A stretch of DNA of 64,000 bases from WS-9 sp036274595 (GCA_036274595.1 DASUFL010000050.1:4057-68056), one strand, 5' to 3'; numbered from the stretch's first letter, positions 1-8,988 are shown. The notes: a model not told the origin generated them from the letters alone. Made by a program: numbers and translations.

Positions 1-445
1 CGTTGACCGCGAGGTTCATGAGCGCCGGCGTCTCCTCGACGAGGCCGAACTGTCCCGCCCCCAGCGTCTCCTCCACCGGCTCGGACGTGCTTCCGAAGAG
101 CGCGATCTCGAAATCGTGGATCGCCGCCGCCCCGTTCATCGCGACGGCGGTGAACGCTCCCGCCTCGAGGAGCGCCAGGAGCGGCCGCTGCACGCCGGTC
201 TTGATGACGTGGCCGCCCAGCATCGCGACCGCGGGCCTGCCGTCGGCGCGCGCGAGAACCCACGCTTCCACGAGGTGGCGGAGCGCGGCTCCGGAAAGGA
301 GGTCGGGGAGGAACTGGTCGAAGGATCCGACCGGCGCATCGGGATCCGGTGCGGGAGCGAACTGCTCCGTCCGGACCTTGGTCGGCCGCTGGGCGACGGG
401 GATGGTGCGGACGCCCTTGAGATCGATCTCGGAGTGGCGGCTCAT
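1..445 (-). CDS. Deoxyhypusine-synthase-like protein (3' end outside window)
   Basis: The first 148 codons are present and the gene runs off the left edge. The ATG at 445 lies 22 bases after the DUF3108 stop, so it is probably the next gene of the same operon. I see MLGGHVIKTGVQRPLL near residue 83 and MNGAAAIHDFEIALFGSTSE near residue 107. From memory these resemble a bacterial family loosely annotated as deoxyhypusine synthase-like; classical deoxyhypusine modifies eIF5A, which bacteria lack, so the true substrate is unknown. The catalytic lysine region would lie outside the window. The family call is tentative. Confidence 0.45.
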   Translation of the reverse strand, partial: MSRHSEIDLKGVRTIPVAQRPTKVRTEQFAPAPDPDAPVGSFDQFLPDLLSGAALRHLVEAWVLARADGRPAVAMLGGHVIKTGVQRPLLALLEAGAFTAVAMNGAAAIHDFEIALFGSTSEPVEETLGAGQFGLVEETPALMNLAVN

Positions 446-467
446 CGCGCGGCGCTCGACGTCGGCC

Positions 468-1334
468 TCAATGCCGCCCCGGGAACGCGAGCCTCATGTC
501 GGTGAGGCTCACCGCGATCGAACCGATCGGGATCTTGCTCTTCACCATCACGGGAATCCGGCGCGCGTCGTCCGAGAGATAGACGAGGATGCTCCCCTTG
601 GACTTGAATACGCCCTCCGATTTGAGGATCGGCTCGACGACCACGCAATCGAACTTGCCCGCCGGGACCTCCACCTTCTCCCGGCCGTGCACCTTCACGA
701 CCATCTCGTACGTCTTCTCGTTGTCGTGCGTCGGAATCGAGAGCGTCGCTCCGTCCGGAAGGGGCACGGTGCGGACATAGTAGAACGCGGAGAGCACGTC
801 GTGCACGCGCTTCGGCACGTCGTAGGTCTTGCCGTCGTCGTAGCGCGCCTTCCCCGCGCTCTGCTCGAACCGGACGTCCACGTCCTTCTTGTAGCCCCCC
901 TCGCGCAGGTGCTTCACGAAGCGGACGCTGTAGAGGGACTCGGCGTCGACGAAGGATTCCGCCCGGTCGCGCACCTTGTAGAACTTGGAGACGAACGAGT
1001 TCGATTCCGCTTTGGTGACGATGCGGTAGGCCCGGCGCCCGTCCACGCGCACGATGTTCTGCACCTGCATGAGGGAGCCGCCGCCGTTCAGTCCGTTCCA
1101 ATCGATCGAGAACTGGAAGTACTCCCCGATCTTCCACGGCACCGCCGCGAGGCCCGCCTGGGGCCCGGCGTCCGCGGTGTCCGGGGCTTGAGCCGCCTCG
1201 GCAGGTGCGGGCGGAGTCGCGGCGGCCGTCGCCTCGTCCGCCATCGCCGCCTTCGGCGCGGCGGTGCGCCAGGGCAGGAGGAACAGGAGGCCAGCGGCCA
1301 GGGCCATTCCGAGCCAGGAGAATCGACGTTTCAT
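468..1334 (-). CDS. DUF3108 domain-containing exported protein
   Basis: A 288-residue protein of unknown biochemical role. The start MKRRFSWLGMALAAG is chosen because it gives a typical Sec signal (basic n-region, hydrophobic core about residues 6-20); the frame stays open upstream but into the dut gene. An Ala/Pro-rich linker to about residue 65 is followed by a beta-rich domain beginning VPWKIGEYFQFSIDWNG and containing AGKFDCVVVEPI and YLSDDARRIPVMVKSKI, all characteristic of DUF3108, an outer-membrane or periplasmic family. It lies 43 bases after dut and 22 bases before the next gene, so it is likely cotranscribed with both. Confidence 0.8.
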   Translation of the reverse strand: MKRRFSWLGMALAAGLLFLLPWRTAAPKAAMADEATAAATPPAPAEAAQAPDTADAGPQAGLAAVPWKIGEYFQFSIDWNGLNGGGSLMQVQNIVRVDGRRAYRIVTKAESNSFVSKFYKVRDRAESFVDAESLYSVRFVKHLREGGYKKDVDVRFEQSAGKARYDDGKTYDVPKRVHDVLSAFYYVRTVPLPDGATLSIPTHDNEKTYEMVVKVHGREKVEVPAGKFDCVVVEPILKSEGVFKSKGSILVYLSDDARRIPVMVKSKIPIGSIAVSLTDMRLAFPGRH

Positions 1335-1377
1335 ATCGAGACGAACACGCTGGATGGAGCTCTGGGTCCCCAGCGCC

Positions 1378-1821
1378 TCACCGCCCGGTATGGCCGAACC
1401 CGCCATCGCCGCGCGCCGTCGTGGTGAGCGAGGCCACCACGTCGATCGCGGCACGGACGACGGGAGCGATCACGAGCTGCGCGATCCGATCGCCGCGCTG
1501 CACGCGATAGGGGCTACGGCCCAGATTCACGAGCAGCACCTTGACCTCGCCACGGTAGTCGGCGTCGATCGTGCCGGGGGCGTTGGGGACTCCGATGGCG
1601 TGCTTCGCGGCGAGGCCGCTTCGGGGGCGCACCTGCCCTTCGTATCCGACGGGGATCTCGAGACGGAGCCCGGTCGGAACGGCGACCACCTCGCCCGGTG
1701 CGATCTCGATCTCCCGGTCGATGGCCGCGACGAGATCCATCCCGGCGGCGTGCTCCGACTGGTACTCAGGCGCGCCGACCGCGTGCTCCTCCAGCGTGAT
1801 CTTGAGCGGCACCGTGGTCAC
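1378..1821 (-). CDS. dut: Deoxyuridine 5'-triphosphate nucleotidohydrolase (dUTPase)
   Basis: Hydrolyses dUTP to dUMP and pyrophosphate, keeping uracil out of DNA and feeding dTMP synthesis. The 147 residues are the normal trimeric dUTPase length. All five motifs can be read in order: AGMDLVAA (about 26), RPRSGLAAKHAI (about 65), GTIDADYRGEVKVLLVN (about 83), RGDRIAQLVI (about 109), and the C-terminal P-loop-like RGDGGFGHTGR. The start is GTG at 1821, which shares a GTGA overlap with the stop of the upstream M16 peptidase gene, so translation is probably coupled. Confidence 0.93.
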   Translation of the reverse strand: MTTVPLKITLEEHAVGAPEYQSEHAAGMDLVAAIDREIEIAPGEVVAVPTGLRLEIPVGYEGQVRPRSGLAAKHAIGVPNAPGTIDADYRGEVKVLLVNLGRSPYRVQRGDRIAQLVIAPVVRAAIDVVASLTTTARGDGGFGHTGR

Positions 1822-3170
1822 GGGGTCCCCCGCGCGCTCTTGTCGAGGAGATCCGAGGCCACATACGGCCGCTCCCCGCGCCCCCCGAGCGCGACGAGAC
1901 TGAGCCGGTCGCGCTGGAGGAGCTCTCCCGCGAGACGCCGCACGTCCGCCTCCGTCACGCGATCGATCGACTCGATCAGCTCGGCCACCGGAACGTTCCG
2001 GCCCGCGTAGATCTCGGCCCGCGCGAGCCGCGACATCTCGCCCGACGTGCTCTCGGTGCCGAGCAGGAGGCTCCCCTTGATCTGCATCTTCACCGAATCG
2101 AGCTCGTCCGGCGGAATTCCCTCCTGGGCCGCGCGGTCGAACTCCTCGAGCGTGAGCTGGAGCGCGCGCCGGCCCTTGTCCGGATGCACGCTCATCGCCG
2201 CGCAGAAGAGGCCGGTGTCGTCGTACGAATCGGCGTAGGTGTAGACCGAGTAGGCGAGGCCCTCCTGCTCGCGCACGCGCTGGAAGAGCCGCGAGCTCAT
2301 GCCGCCCCCCAGGAGCGAAGAGAGGAGAACGAGCGCGAACCGGTCTTTGTGCTCGTGCGGCAGGCCGACGCCCCCGATGCAGAGATGCTGCTGCGCCAGA
2401 TCCTGGACGTGATGGAAGACGCCGCCGCCGTTGGGCGAGGCCTCGGCGCGGCTCCGCGCCGGGCGCCCGGGCGCGGCGACGAAGTGCCGCTCCACGAGAC
2501 CGACGAAGCGATCCCAATCGAAGCTTCCGGCCACGGACAGGAGGAGGTTGGGCGCGACGTAATGACGGCCGTGATACTCGGCCACGATCTCGGGCGTGAA
2601 GGCGGACACGGTCTGCTCGTCGCCGAGGATGCGGTGTCCGAGCGGATGCCCGCGCCAGACCGTGTCGGCGAAGAGGTCGTGGACGCGGTCGTCGGGCGTG
2701 TCCTCGGAGCAATGGATCTCCTCGAGGATGACTCCCTTCTCCTTTTCCACGTCGGCGGGATCGATCTTGGGGGAGAGCGCGAGATCGGCGATCACGTCGA
2801 CCGCGAGGTCCAGGTGCTCCTCGAGGACGCGCGCGTTGTAGCAGGTCATTTCCCGCCCGGTGAACGCGTCGAGGCTCCCGCCGACGGATTCCAGAGAGAG
2901 AGCGATCGCGAGCGCGTCGCGCCGCCGGGTCCCCTTGAAGACGACGTGCTCGAGGAAGTGGGAGACTCCGGCTTCGGGGCCCACCTCGTGCCGGGATCCG
3001 ACCTTGATCCAGGCCCCGACCGCGACGGAGCGAACCGCGGGCATCCGCTCCCCAACGATGGTGATTCCGTTGGGGAGCGTGACCCGCGTGAAATCTTCGG
3101 CAGTCAACCGCACCGGCGACGCCGAGGCGCCGCTAGCGGCGCGAAGGCTCCGGACGCCGGCGACCGCCAT
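1818..3170 (-). CDS. M16 family zinc metallopeptidase (insulinase/processing-peptidase type)
   Basis: A 450-residue zinc peptidase of the pitrilysin superfamily, like the YmxG-type proteins often found beside pnp. The inverted zinc motif HFLEH sits at residues 71-75, and the third ligand Glu is 76 residues further on in VILEEIHCSED, the spacing expected for active M16A/B peptidases. A second M16 half follows, with RLFQRVREQEGLAYSVYTYA typical of the inactive C-terminal lobe. The ATG at 3170 overlaps pnp by 38 bases; a GTG at 3113, just after the pnp stop, is an alternative that would still keep the domain whole. It may degrade small peptides. Confidence 0.9.
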   Translation of the reverse strand: MAVAGVRSLRAASGASASPVRLTAEDFTRVTLPNGITIVGERMPAVRSVAVGAWIKVGSRHEVGPEAGVSHFLEHVVFKGTRRRDALAIALSLESVGGSLDAFTGREMTCYNARVLEEHLDLAVDVIADLALSPKIDPADVEKEKGVILEEIHCSEDTPDDRVHDLFADTVWRGHPLGHRILGDEQTVSAFTPEIVAEYHGRHYVAPNLLLSVAGSFDWDRFVGLVERHFVAAPGRPARSRAEASPNGGGVFHHVQDLAQQHLCIGGVGLPHEHKDRFALVLLSSLLGGGMSSRLFQRVREQEGLAYSVYTYADSYDDTGLFCAAMSVHPDKGRRALQLTLEEFDRAAQEGIPPDELDSVKMQIKGSLLLGTESTSGEMSRLARAEIYAGRNVPVAELIESIDRVTEADVRRLAGELLQRDRLSLVALGGRGERPYVASDLLDKSARGTP

Positions 3171-5319
3171 CCCGTCCGCCGCGACCGCCGCGATCGCCGC
3201 CGCGGTCGCCGCGCGGCTCGGAGACGACCACCGGATCGTTCTCGTGACCCGGCAGCGCCTGCTTGCGGCTGAGCTTGATCTTCCCTTCGCGGTCGATGCC
3301 GATCACCTTGACGAGGACCGAGTCCCCCTCGTTGATGACGTCCTCGACGTGCTCCACCCTCTTCGTCTCGAGCTCGGAGATGTGGACGAGCCCGTCCTTG
3401 CCCGGCGAGATCTCGACGAAGGCGCCGAACGCGACGACGCGGCGCACCGTGCCCTGGTAGACGCGGCCGATCTCGGGATCCTCGGTGATCGAGCGGATGA
3501 TCTCCCGCGCGCGATCGCCGTCGGCGCCCGAGAAGGCGGCGATCCGGATCTCGCCCGAGTCCTCGATGTCGATCTGCGTGCCGGTCTCGGCCGAGATCTT
3601 CTTGATCATCTTGCCGCCCGGTCCGATGACCTCGCGGATCTTGTCCGGGTCGATCTGCATGATGTAGATGCGCGGCGCGTACGGCGACAGCTCCGCGCGC
3701 GGCGTCTGGATGGCGGCATCCATGATGTCGAGGAGATGCATTCTCGCCCGGCGCGCCTTCTCGAGCGCGTCCGCCATGAGGGCGTAGGAGACGCCCGAGA
3801 TCTTGATGTCCATCTGGAGCGCGGTGACGCCGTTCCGCGTGCCGGCGACCTTGAAGTCCATGTCGCCGAGATGATCCTCGACGCCCTGGATGTCGGTGAG
3901 GATCGCGAAGTCGTTCCCCTCCTTGACGAGCCCCATCGCGACGCCCGCGACGTGGGTCTTGATCGGCACGCCCGAGTCCATGAGCGAGAGGCTGCCGCCG
4001 CAGACCGTCGCCATCGACGACGAGCCGTTCGACTCGAGGATGTCGGAGACGATGCGGATCGTGTACGGGAAGTCGACGTCGCTCGGAATCAGAGGCTCGA
4101 TCGCGCGCTCGGCGAGCGCGCCATGCCCGATCTCGCGGCGGCCCGGGCCCCGGAAGGGACGGACCTCGCCGACCGAGTAGGGCGGGAAGTTGTAGTGGAG
4201 CATGTAGCTCTTCCAGCTCTGCCCCTCGAGCTCCTCCACGCGCTGCTCGTCCACCTTCGTGCCGAGCGTGGCCACGACCAGCGCCTGCGTCTGGCCGCGC
4301 GTGAAGAGCGCGGAGCCGTGCGTGCGCGGAAGGACGCCCACTTCGCAGGTCACCTTCCGCATCTCGTCGAAGCCGCGGCCGTCCGGCCGCTTCTTCTCCT
4401 TGACGATCGTCTCGCGGACGGCGCGCTCCTCGAGCTCGCCGAGCACCCGCCTCACGTCCTTGGCCGAGCCCGGGTGGGTCCCTTCGAACAGCTCGATCGC
4501 CTCGACCTTGAGTGCGTCGAGGGCGGCCTGCCGCTCGAGCTTCTCCGAGATCCGGTTCGCCTTCTGCAGGCGGTCCCGATAGGTCTCGGCGATCTGGCGA
4601 TCCAGGGCCTCGTTGCGCTTCGGGAGCGGGAACTCGCGCTTGGGCTTCCCGACGCGCGCCTTGAGCTCGTGCTGGAGCTGGTTGATCTTCCGGATGGCGA
4701 CGTGGGCGAACTCGAGCGCCTCGACGATCGTCGCTTCCGACACCTCGCGCGCCCCCGCTTCCACCATCACGATGCTCGAGTCGGTGGCCGCGACCACGAG
4801 GTCGAGCTCCGACTCGGTCAGCTCCGCGAAGGTGGGGTTGAGCGTGAGCTGGCCGCCGACGAAGCCGACGCGCACCGCCGAGACCGGCTCGGGGAACGGA
4901 ATGTCCGAGACCATGAGCGCCGCCGAGGCGCCCGTGAGTCCGAGGATGTCGGCGTCATTGGCCTGGTCCGACGAGAGGACCGTGGACATGATCTGGATTT
5001 CGTTGCGATAGCCGTCCGGGAAGAGCGGCCGAAGCGGCCGGTCGATGAGGCGGCTCGACAGGATCTCCTTCTCGGTGGGACGGCCCTCGCGCTTGAAGAA
5101 GCCGCCCGGGATCTTCCCGGCGGCGTAGGTCTTCTCGCGGTATTCCACGGACAGCGGGAAGAAGTCCTTGTCGATGGGGTCCTTGCTCGCGACCGCCGCG
5201 TTCAGCACGACCGTCTCGCCGTACTGGACCCAAGTGGCCCCCGAGGCCTGCTTGGCGACCTTCCCGACCTCGATGGATAGGGTACGGCCGCCGAGCTCGA
5301 CGCTCACTGATTCGGGCAT
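3133..5319 (-). CDS. pnp: Polyribonucleotide nucleotidyltransferase (PNPase)
   Basis: A phosphate-dependent 3'-5' exoribonuclease, 728 residues, core of RNA turnover. The domain order is complete: first RNase PH domain (GETVVLNAAVASKDP near residue 35), alpha-helical linker, second RNase PH domain (EVGVLPRTHGSALFTRGQTQA), KH domain (IREVIGPGGKMIKKI) and S1 domain (GRVYQGTVRRVVAFGAFVEI). The C-terminus ends in an RGG/DRGG-rich tail of about 25 residues, not needed for catalysis and likely an RNA-contact extension. A Shine-Dalgarno GAGAGGAG precedes the ATG. It follows rpsO by 132 bases, the conserved rpsO-pnp pairing. Confidence 0.97.
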   Translation of the reverse strand: MPESVSVELGGRTLSIEVGKVAKQASGATWVQYGETVVLNAAVASKDPIDKDFFPLSVEYREKTYAAGKIPGGFFKREGRPTEKEILSSRLIDRPLRPLFPDGYRNEIQIMSTVLSSDQANDADILGLTGASAALMVSDIPFPEPVSAVRVGFVGGQLTLNPTFAELTESELDLVVAATDSSIVMVEAGAREVSEATIVEALEFAHVAIRKINQLQHELKARVGKPKREFPLPKRNEALDRQIAETYRDRLQKANRISEKLERQAALDALKVEAIELFEGTHPGSAKDVRRVLGELEERAVRETIVKEKKRPDGRGFDEMRKVTCEVGVLPRTHGSALFTRGQTQALVVATLGTKVDEQRVEELEGQSWKSYMLHYNFPPYSVGEVRPFRGPGRREIGHGALAERAIEPLIPSDVDFPYTIRIVSDILESNGSSSMATVCGGSLSLMDSGVPIKTHVAGVAMGLVKEGNDFAILTDIQGVEDHLGDMDFKVAGTRNGVTALQMDIKISGVSYALMADALEKARRARMHLLDIMDAAIQTPRAELSPYAPRIYIMQIDPDKIREVIGPGGKMIKKISAETGTQIDIEDSGEIRIAAFSGADGDRAREIIRSITEDPEIGRVYQGTVRRVVAFGAFVEISPGKDGLVHISELETKRVEHVEDVINEGDSVLVKVIGIDREGKIKLSRKQALPGHENDPVVVSEPRGDRGGDRGGRGGRDGGRRRPEPSRR

Positions 5320-5362
5320 TCGTTTCTCCTCTCTGAAACTCCATGACTCGGAACGCCATCGG

Positions 5363-5398
5363 GGCGCCCCTGGCGAGCCATGAGCCAGGCGGGGCGCC
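5363..5398 (-). promoter_or_regulatory. Hairpin in the rpsO-pnp intercistronic leader
   Basis: An 8-bp GC stem (5363-5370 with 5391-5398) continues after a 3-base bulge into a 4-bp stem (5371-5374 with 5384-5387) around a 9-base loop. It lies between the rpsO stop and the pnp start. No U-run follows on the minus strand, so it does not look like a full intrinsic terminator. In E. coli the same gap holds an RNase III processing site through which PNPase autoregulates; a similar role here is an inference from position. Confidence 0.45.
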
Positions 5399-5451
5399 GC
5401 GGGAGTGTCCTAGGGAGGAATTACGGCGAGGTCCCGCTCGCGCGGGAGGAG

Positions 5452-5721
5452 CTACTTGCGGAGGCCAAGCTCCTTGACCACCAACCGGTAGCGCTCGATC
5501 TTCGTCGATTTCAGGTAATCGAGCAGCCTACGTCGCTGACCGACCATCCGGAGCAGTCCTCGGCGACTGTGATGGTCGCGCTTGTGGACCTTGAAGTGCT
5601 CCGTCAGGTACTTGATTCGTTCGGTGAGGAGGGCGATCTGGACCTCGGCCGACCCCGAATCCGTCTCGTGGGTCTTGAATTGGCCGATTACTTCGCGCTT
5701 CCTCTCAGGCGTCAGCGTCAC
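5452..5721 (-). CDS. rpsO: 30S ribosomal protein S15
   Basis: An 89-residue S15, the primary 16S rRNA binder of the central domain. Family hallmarks are HETDSGSAEVQIALLTERI (residues 18-36), the HKRDHHSRRGLL motif (46-57) and LLDYLKSTKIERYRLVVKEL at the end. The start is GTG at 5721: a near-perfect Shine-Dalgarno, AAGGAGGTG, lies 5 bases upstream, and the reading frame upstream of it does not resemble S15. It has its own predicted promoter and heads the pnp sub-operon. Confidence 0.95.
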   Translation of the reverse strand: MTLTPERKREVIGQFKTHETDSGSAEVQIALLTERIKYLTEHFKVHKRDHHSRRGLLRMVGQRRRLLDYLKSTKIERYRLVVKELGLRK

Positions 5722-5764
5722 CGGTGCCACCTCCTTGACTTTCCCTCTCTGTGTACGAGCGAGC

Positions 5765-5792
5765 ACTCTAGCACAGGGGGGTGGGGTTTCAA
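5765..5792 (-). promoter_or_regulatory. Predicted sigma-70-type promoter of rpsO-pnp
   Basis: On the minus strand TTGAAA (5792-5787) and TAGAGT (5770-5765) are separated by 16 bases, inside the 79-base gap after ribF. Transcription would begin near 5758, giving a leader of about 37 bases before the rpsO GTG. Gap, motif spacing and the conserved habit of rpsO-pnp having its own promoter agree. Confidence 0.5.
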
Positions 5793-5800
5793 GGGCATTC

Positions 5801-6730
5801 CTACCGAGCCGGGTCTGCCTGTCGGGCGCCGGCCCAGAAGGCGCGTGCGCGGGCGAGATCGTCATCCATCGCCCGGATCAGCTCGTCGGCCGATCGGAAC
5901 ACTCTATCGGCCCGGAGCTGGGAAATCAGCAGCGTTTTGAGCCACCGGCCCCTCAAAGCGCCGGCGTAATCGATGAGGAACACCTCCACCCGCACGGGCC
6001 CGGGGCCGAAGGTCCCGGCGCTCCCCACGTAGGTGATGCCGGGCCAGGTCTGGCCGTCGAACTCGTTCTGGGACAGATAGATCCCCGGGGCCGGGAGGAG
6101 CTTCTCGGGCCTCACTTCGAGGTTCGCGGTCGGGAAGCCGAGGGTCGTCCCCCGCCCCGCGCCGGAGCCGACGGTCCCCTCGAGCGCGTAGGGGCGCCCC
6201 ATCATGTCGGACGCCTGCTCCATGGCCCCGGCCGCGATCTCAAGCCTGAGCCGCGTGCTCGAGAGCTTGCCCCCGCTCCCCCCTGACTCCAAGAATGCGA
6301 CCTCGCGGTAGACGAAGCCGCGCTTCCGGCCCAGCTCCTCGAGATAGGCCCGGTCGCCGACCCGGCCCTTTCCCATGTGGAAGTCGGGACCGGCGACCAG
6401 GGCCAGAAGCGGCGCGCCAGGACCGAGCACCCGGTCGAGGAATCCCTCGGGGGTGAGGCCGCGGACGTCGTCGTCGAACCGCACCGTCTCGACCCGGTCC
6501 ACTCCCATCGCGTGAAGGAGGGACGCGCGCTCGCCGGGCGGTGTGATCCACGGCCGATCGGGCGTTCCCCGGACCACGGAGTCGGGATGGGGATCGAAGG
6601 TGGCGACCCAGGCCGCCCCGCCGCGCGACCGCGCTTCGGCCAGGGTGGCGGCGACGATCTCCTGATGGCCGCGGTGAAGCCCGTCGAAGACGCCGATCGT
6701 GAGCGCGATCGGGCGCGCGGTCTGGGTCAT
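5801..6730 (-). CDS. ribF: Bifunctional riboflavin kinase / FAD synthetase
   Basis: Converts riboflavin to FMN and then FAD. The 309-residue protein has an N-terminal nucleotidyltransferase domain, seen as GVFDGLHRGHQEIV (residues 13-26; the usual GxFDGxHxGHQ) and STRLRLEIAAGAMEQA, and a C-terminal flavokinase domain with GRGTTLGFPTANLEV and GIYLSQ. The ATG at 6730 overlaps the truB TGA in an ATGA tetranucleotide. truB-ribF is a very widely conserved neighbour pair. Confidence 0.93.
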   Translation of the reverse strand: MTQTARPIALTIGVFDGLHRGHQEIVAATLAEARSRGGAAWVATFDPHPDSVVRGTPDRPWITPPGERASLLHAMGVDRVETVRFDDDVRGLTPEGFLDRVLGPGAPLLALVAGPDFHMGKGRVGDRAYLEELGRKRGFVYREVAFLESGGSGGKLSSTRLRLEIAAGAMEQASDMMGRPYALEGTVGSGAGRGTTLGFPTANLEVRPEKLLPAPGIYLSQNEFDGQTWPGITYVGSAGTFGPGPVRVEVFLIDYAGALRGRWLKTLLISQLRADRVFRSADELIRAMDDDLARARAFWAGARQADPAR

Positions 6731-7659
6731 GCCTCCGCGAGCACCCGAAGGAGCCGCGTGGTGAGGCCGGGCGTCTGCTCCTCGGACGCGTGCGCGATTC
6801 CGAGGAGCGCGCCGTCCATGCCGAGGAGCGCGAGCGGCCACCCCGCGGCGCCCGGAGGGAGCGGCCACGCGGCGCCTGTCGCCTCGACCCGCGCGGGGTC
6901 GAACAGGGGCGCCTGGCCGTGGCGAAGCCGCGAAGCCTCGTCCTCGGTGAGGCGGACGCGCGGAAGGAACGCGAGCGCCTCCTCCGGCGCGAGCGAGCGC
7001 TCGCGGAACGCCTCGCGTCCGAGCTTCCGATCGCGATCGCACGAGAGCGCCTGGTCCACCGTGAAGGGGCCGCTCGCCGTGCGGCGAAGCGCCGTCAGAT
7101 GCGCGCCGCAGCCGAGCGTCTCGCCGAGATCGTGCGCGAGCGTGCGCACGTACGTGCCGCGGCTCACGGTGGCGTCGAGGACCACCTCGGGCGGATCCGC
7201 ATGGATCAGCTCGAGCGCGTACACCTGGATCGGCCGGTGCTCGCGCTCCACCTCGACGCCGCGCCGCGCCGCCTCGTACAGGCGCTCGCCGCGCACCTTG
7301 ACGGCCGAGTAGAGCGGCGGCCGCTGACGGAGCGGGCCCCGGAACGAATCGAGCGCATGGGCCACGTCTTCACGGCGCGGGATGTCGCTGGAACGGCGCA
7401 GGACCTTGCCGGTCCGGTCCTGCGTGTCGGTGGTCACGCCGAGGAGCGCACGCGCGTGGTAGCGCTTGGGGAGAAGGCCCAGGCACCCGAGGATGCCGGT
7501 CGCCCGCCCCTCGCCGACGAGGAGGAGTCCGCTCGCGAAGGGATCGAGCGTGCCCGCGTGCCCCACGCGGCGCTCGCCGAGCAGGGTGCGCATCCGCGCC
7601 ACCACGTCGTGCGAGGTCCAGCCTTCCGGCTTATCCAGTAGATGGAGGGAATCCGCCAT
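6727..7659 (-). CDS. truB: tRNA pseudouridine(55) synthase
   Basis: Makes pseudouridine 55 in the T-loop of tRNAs. It has 310 residues, the expected length. The N-terminal LLDKPEGWTSHDVV and the catalytic motif GHAGTLDPFASGLLLV, with nucleophile Asp39, are intact; RSPRTL-type equivalents appear as SRGTYVRTLAHDLGE. A C-terminal PUA-like region is present. The start overlaps the end of the DHH phosphoesterase gene by 29 bases, so coupling by termination-reinitiation is plausible. Confidence 0.93.
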   Translation of the reverse strand: MADSLHLLDKPEGWTSHDVVARMRTLLGERRVGHAGTLDPFASGLLLVGEGRATGILGCLGLLPKRYHARALLGVTTDTQDRTGKVLRRSSDIPRREDVAHALDSFRGPLRQRPPLYSAVKVRGERLYEAARRGVEVEREHRPIQVYALELIHADPPEVVLDATVSRGTYVRTLAHDLGETLGCGAHLTALRRTASGPFTVDQALSCDRDRKLGREAFRERSLAPEEALAFLPRVRLTEDEASRLRHGQAPLFDPARVEATGAAWPLPPGAAGWPLALLGMDGALLGIAHASEEQTPGLTTRLLRVLAEA

Positions 7660-8629
7660 TCACCGCCCTGTCGAGCGCCTCGAGAGCCTGGTCGTGGATG
7701 GAGCGGAGGTCGCCCTTCACGCGAGCGCCGGCCGCGTTCTTGTGTCCGCCGCCGCCGAACCGCGCCGCGACCTGGTTCACGTCCACCGTTCCGTCCGAGC
7801 GGAAGCTGAGCCGGACCTCGCCGGGGGCGACTTCCTGCACGAGGAGACCGACGCGCGTGCCGACGAGCGACTTCGCGAACTGGACGATCCCGTCCGCGTC
7901 CTCGGACGTGGCTCGGGCGCGCTCGAACATGTCGCGGCTGAGCGTGATCACGCCGACCTGGCCGCCGGAGTGCGCCTCGAGCGACGTGAGCGCCATGCCG
8001 AGGATCCTGAGGCTCGCTTCGGTTTTCCGGCCGTAGAGAGCTTCCGCGGTGAGCGCCGGACGGGCGCCGCGCTCGACGAGGCGAGCCGCGAGCCGGAGCG
8101 CGCGCGGGGTCGTGTTCGGATGGCGGAACGCGCCCGTGTCCGACGCGACGCCGGCGTAGAGGCACTCGGCGGTGTCGGCGTCGATCGGAAGCCCGCAGGC
8201 CTCGAGGATCTCGTGGATCAGCTCCGCCGTGGCGCTCGCATCCACGTTGACGAGGCGCGGATCGCCAAAGCCGTCGTTCGCCGCGTGGTGGTCGACGTTG
8301 GCGACGGGCATGCCGGCAACGACCAGGCGCGCAGCATCGGGTCCGACGCGGTCGAGGCTCGAGCAGTCGAGCACGAACGCCGCGTCGAACGCGCGTCCTT
8401 GGACGTCCGACGGTCGAAGGACCTGGTCCGAGTCCGGGAGAAAGCGGAGGCTGTCCGGGAGCGGCGAGTCGTTCACCACCGCCGTTCCCTTGCCCATGCC
8501 GCGGATCGCCCGCGCGAGCGCGAGGCAGGATCCGATCGCGTCGGCGTCGGGATCGACGTGGGAGAGGATCAGGAACTCGCGGTGGGCTTCGAGGAACGCC
8601 CGGAAGCGATCGGGCACGATCGCGGTCAC
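7631..8629 (-). CDS. nrnA: DHH/DHHA1 phosphoesterase, NrnA type (oligoribonuclease / pAp phosphatase)
   Basis: Expected to degrade nanoRNA or dephosphorylate pAp with manganese. The 332 residues carry the DHH motifs in order: HVDPDADAIGSCLAL near residue 22, VLDCSSLDRVG near 85, NVDHHAAND near 107 and VASDTGAFRHPNT near 156. The C-terminal DHHA1 substrate motif is GGGGHKNAAGARVKG. The start is GTG at 8629 in a GTGA overlap with the rbfA stop. rbfA-nrnA-truB is a common gene order. Confidence 0.9.
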   Translation of the reverse strand: MTAIVPDRFRAFLEAHREFLILSHVDPDADAIGSCLALARAIRGMGKGTAVVNDSPLPDSLRFLPDSDQVLRPSDVQGRAFDAAFVLDCSSLDRVGPDAARLVVAGMPVANVDHHAANDGFGDPRLVNVDASATAELIHEILEACGLPIDADTAECLYAGVASDTGAFRHPNTTPRALRLAARLVERGARPALTAEALYGRKTEASLRILGMALTSLEAHSGGQVGVITLSRDMFERARATSEDADGIVQFAKSLVGTRVGLLVQEVAPGEVRLSFRSDGTVDVNQVAARFGGGGHKNAAGARVKGDLRSIHDQALEALDRAVNGGFPPSTG

Positions 8630-8988
8630 CCGCCTTCCGGATGCTCGAGGTCGCGCAGGAGCTGCTCGATCCGCGTCCCGGTCTCGATCGACTTGTCGAT
8701 CTGGAACGCGAGCGTGGGCACGATGCGAAGCCCGAGCCTCGGCGCGAGATAGGAGCGGAGGAACGGGGCGGCGTGCGCGAGCGCCTTCAAGACGCCCGGC
8801 TCCTCCTCGGGTGTCATCGTGCCGCTCACCCAGACGCGCGCGGCGGAGAGGTCGCGCGAGACGCGCGCCCCCGTCACCGTGAGCGTGCGGAGTCTCGGAT
8901 CCTCGGCCTTCGACGCGAGGCACTCCGCCAGCTCGACGACGATGCGGTCCGCGACGCGGCGCGTCCTTGGGCTTTCACGCTGGGGCAT
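8626..8988 (-). CDS. rbfA: 30S ribosome-binding factor A
   Basis: A 120-residue KH-fold factor that matures the 5' end of 16S rRNA and helps late 30S assembly. Recognisable features are the basic N-terminus with VADRIVVELAECLA, the TVTGARVSRDLSAARVWVSG strand-helix core around residue 40, and PTLAFQIDKSIETGTRIEQLL near the end, the usual RbfA signature. It lies 18 bases after the DUF503 gene and overlaps nrnA. Confidence 0.92.
   Translation of the reverse strand: MPQRESPRTRRVADRIVVELAECLASKAEDPRLRTLTVTGARVSRDLSAARVWVSGTMTPEEEPGVLKALAHAAPFLRSYLAPRLGLRIVPTLAFQIDKSIETGTRIEQLLRDLEHPEGG

Noticed and set aside
2860..5280. Long plus-strand open frame opposite pnp
   Set aside because: Same GC-skew shadow effect; pnp on the minus strand has all its domains.
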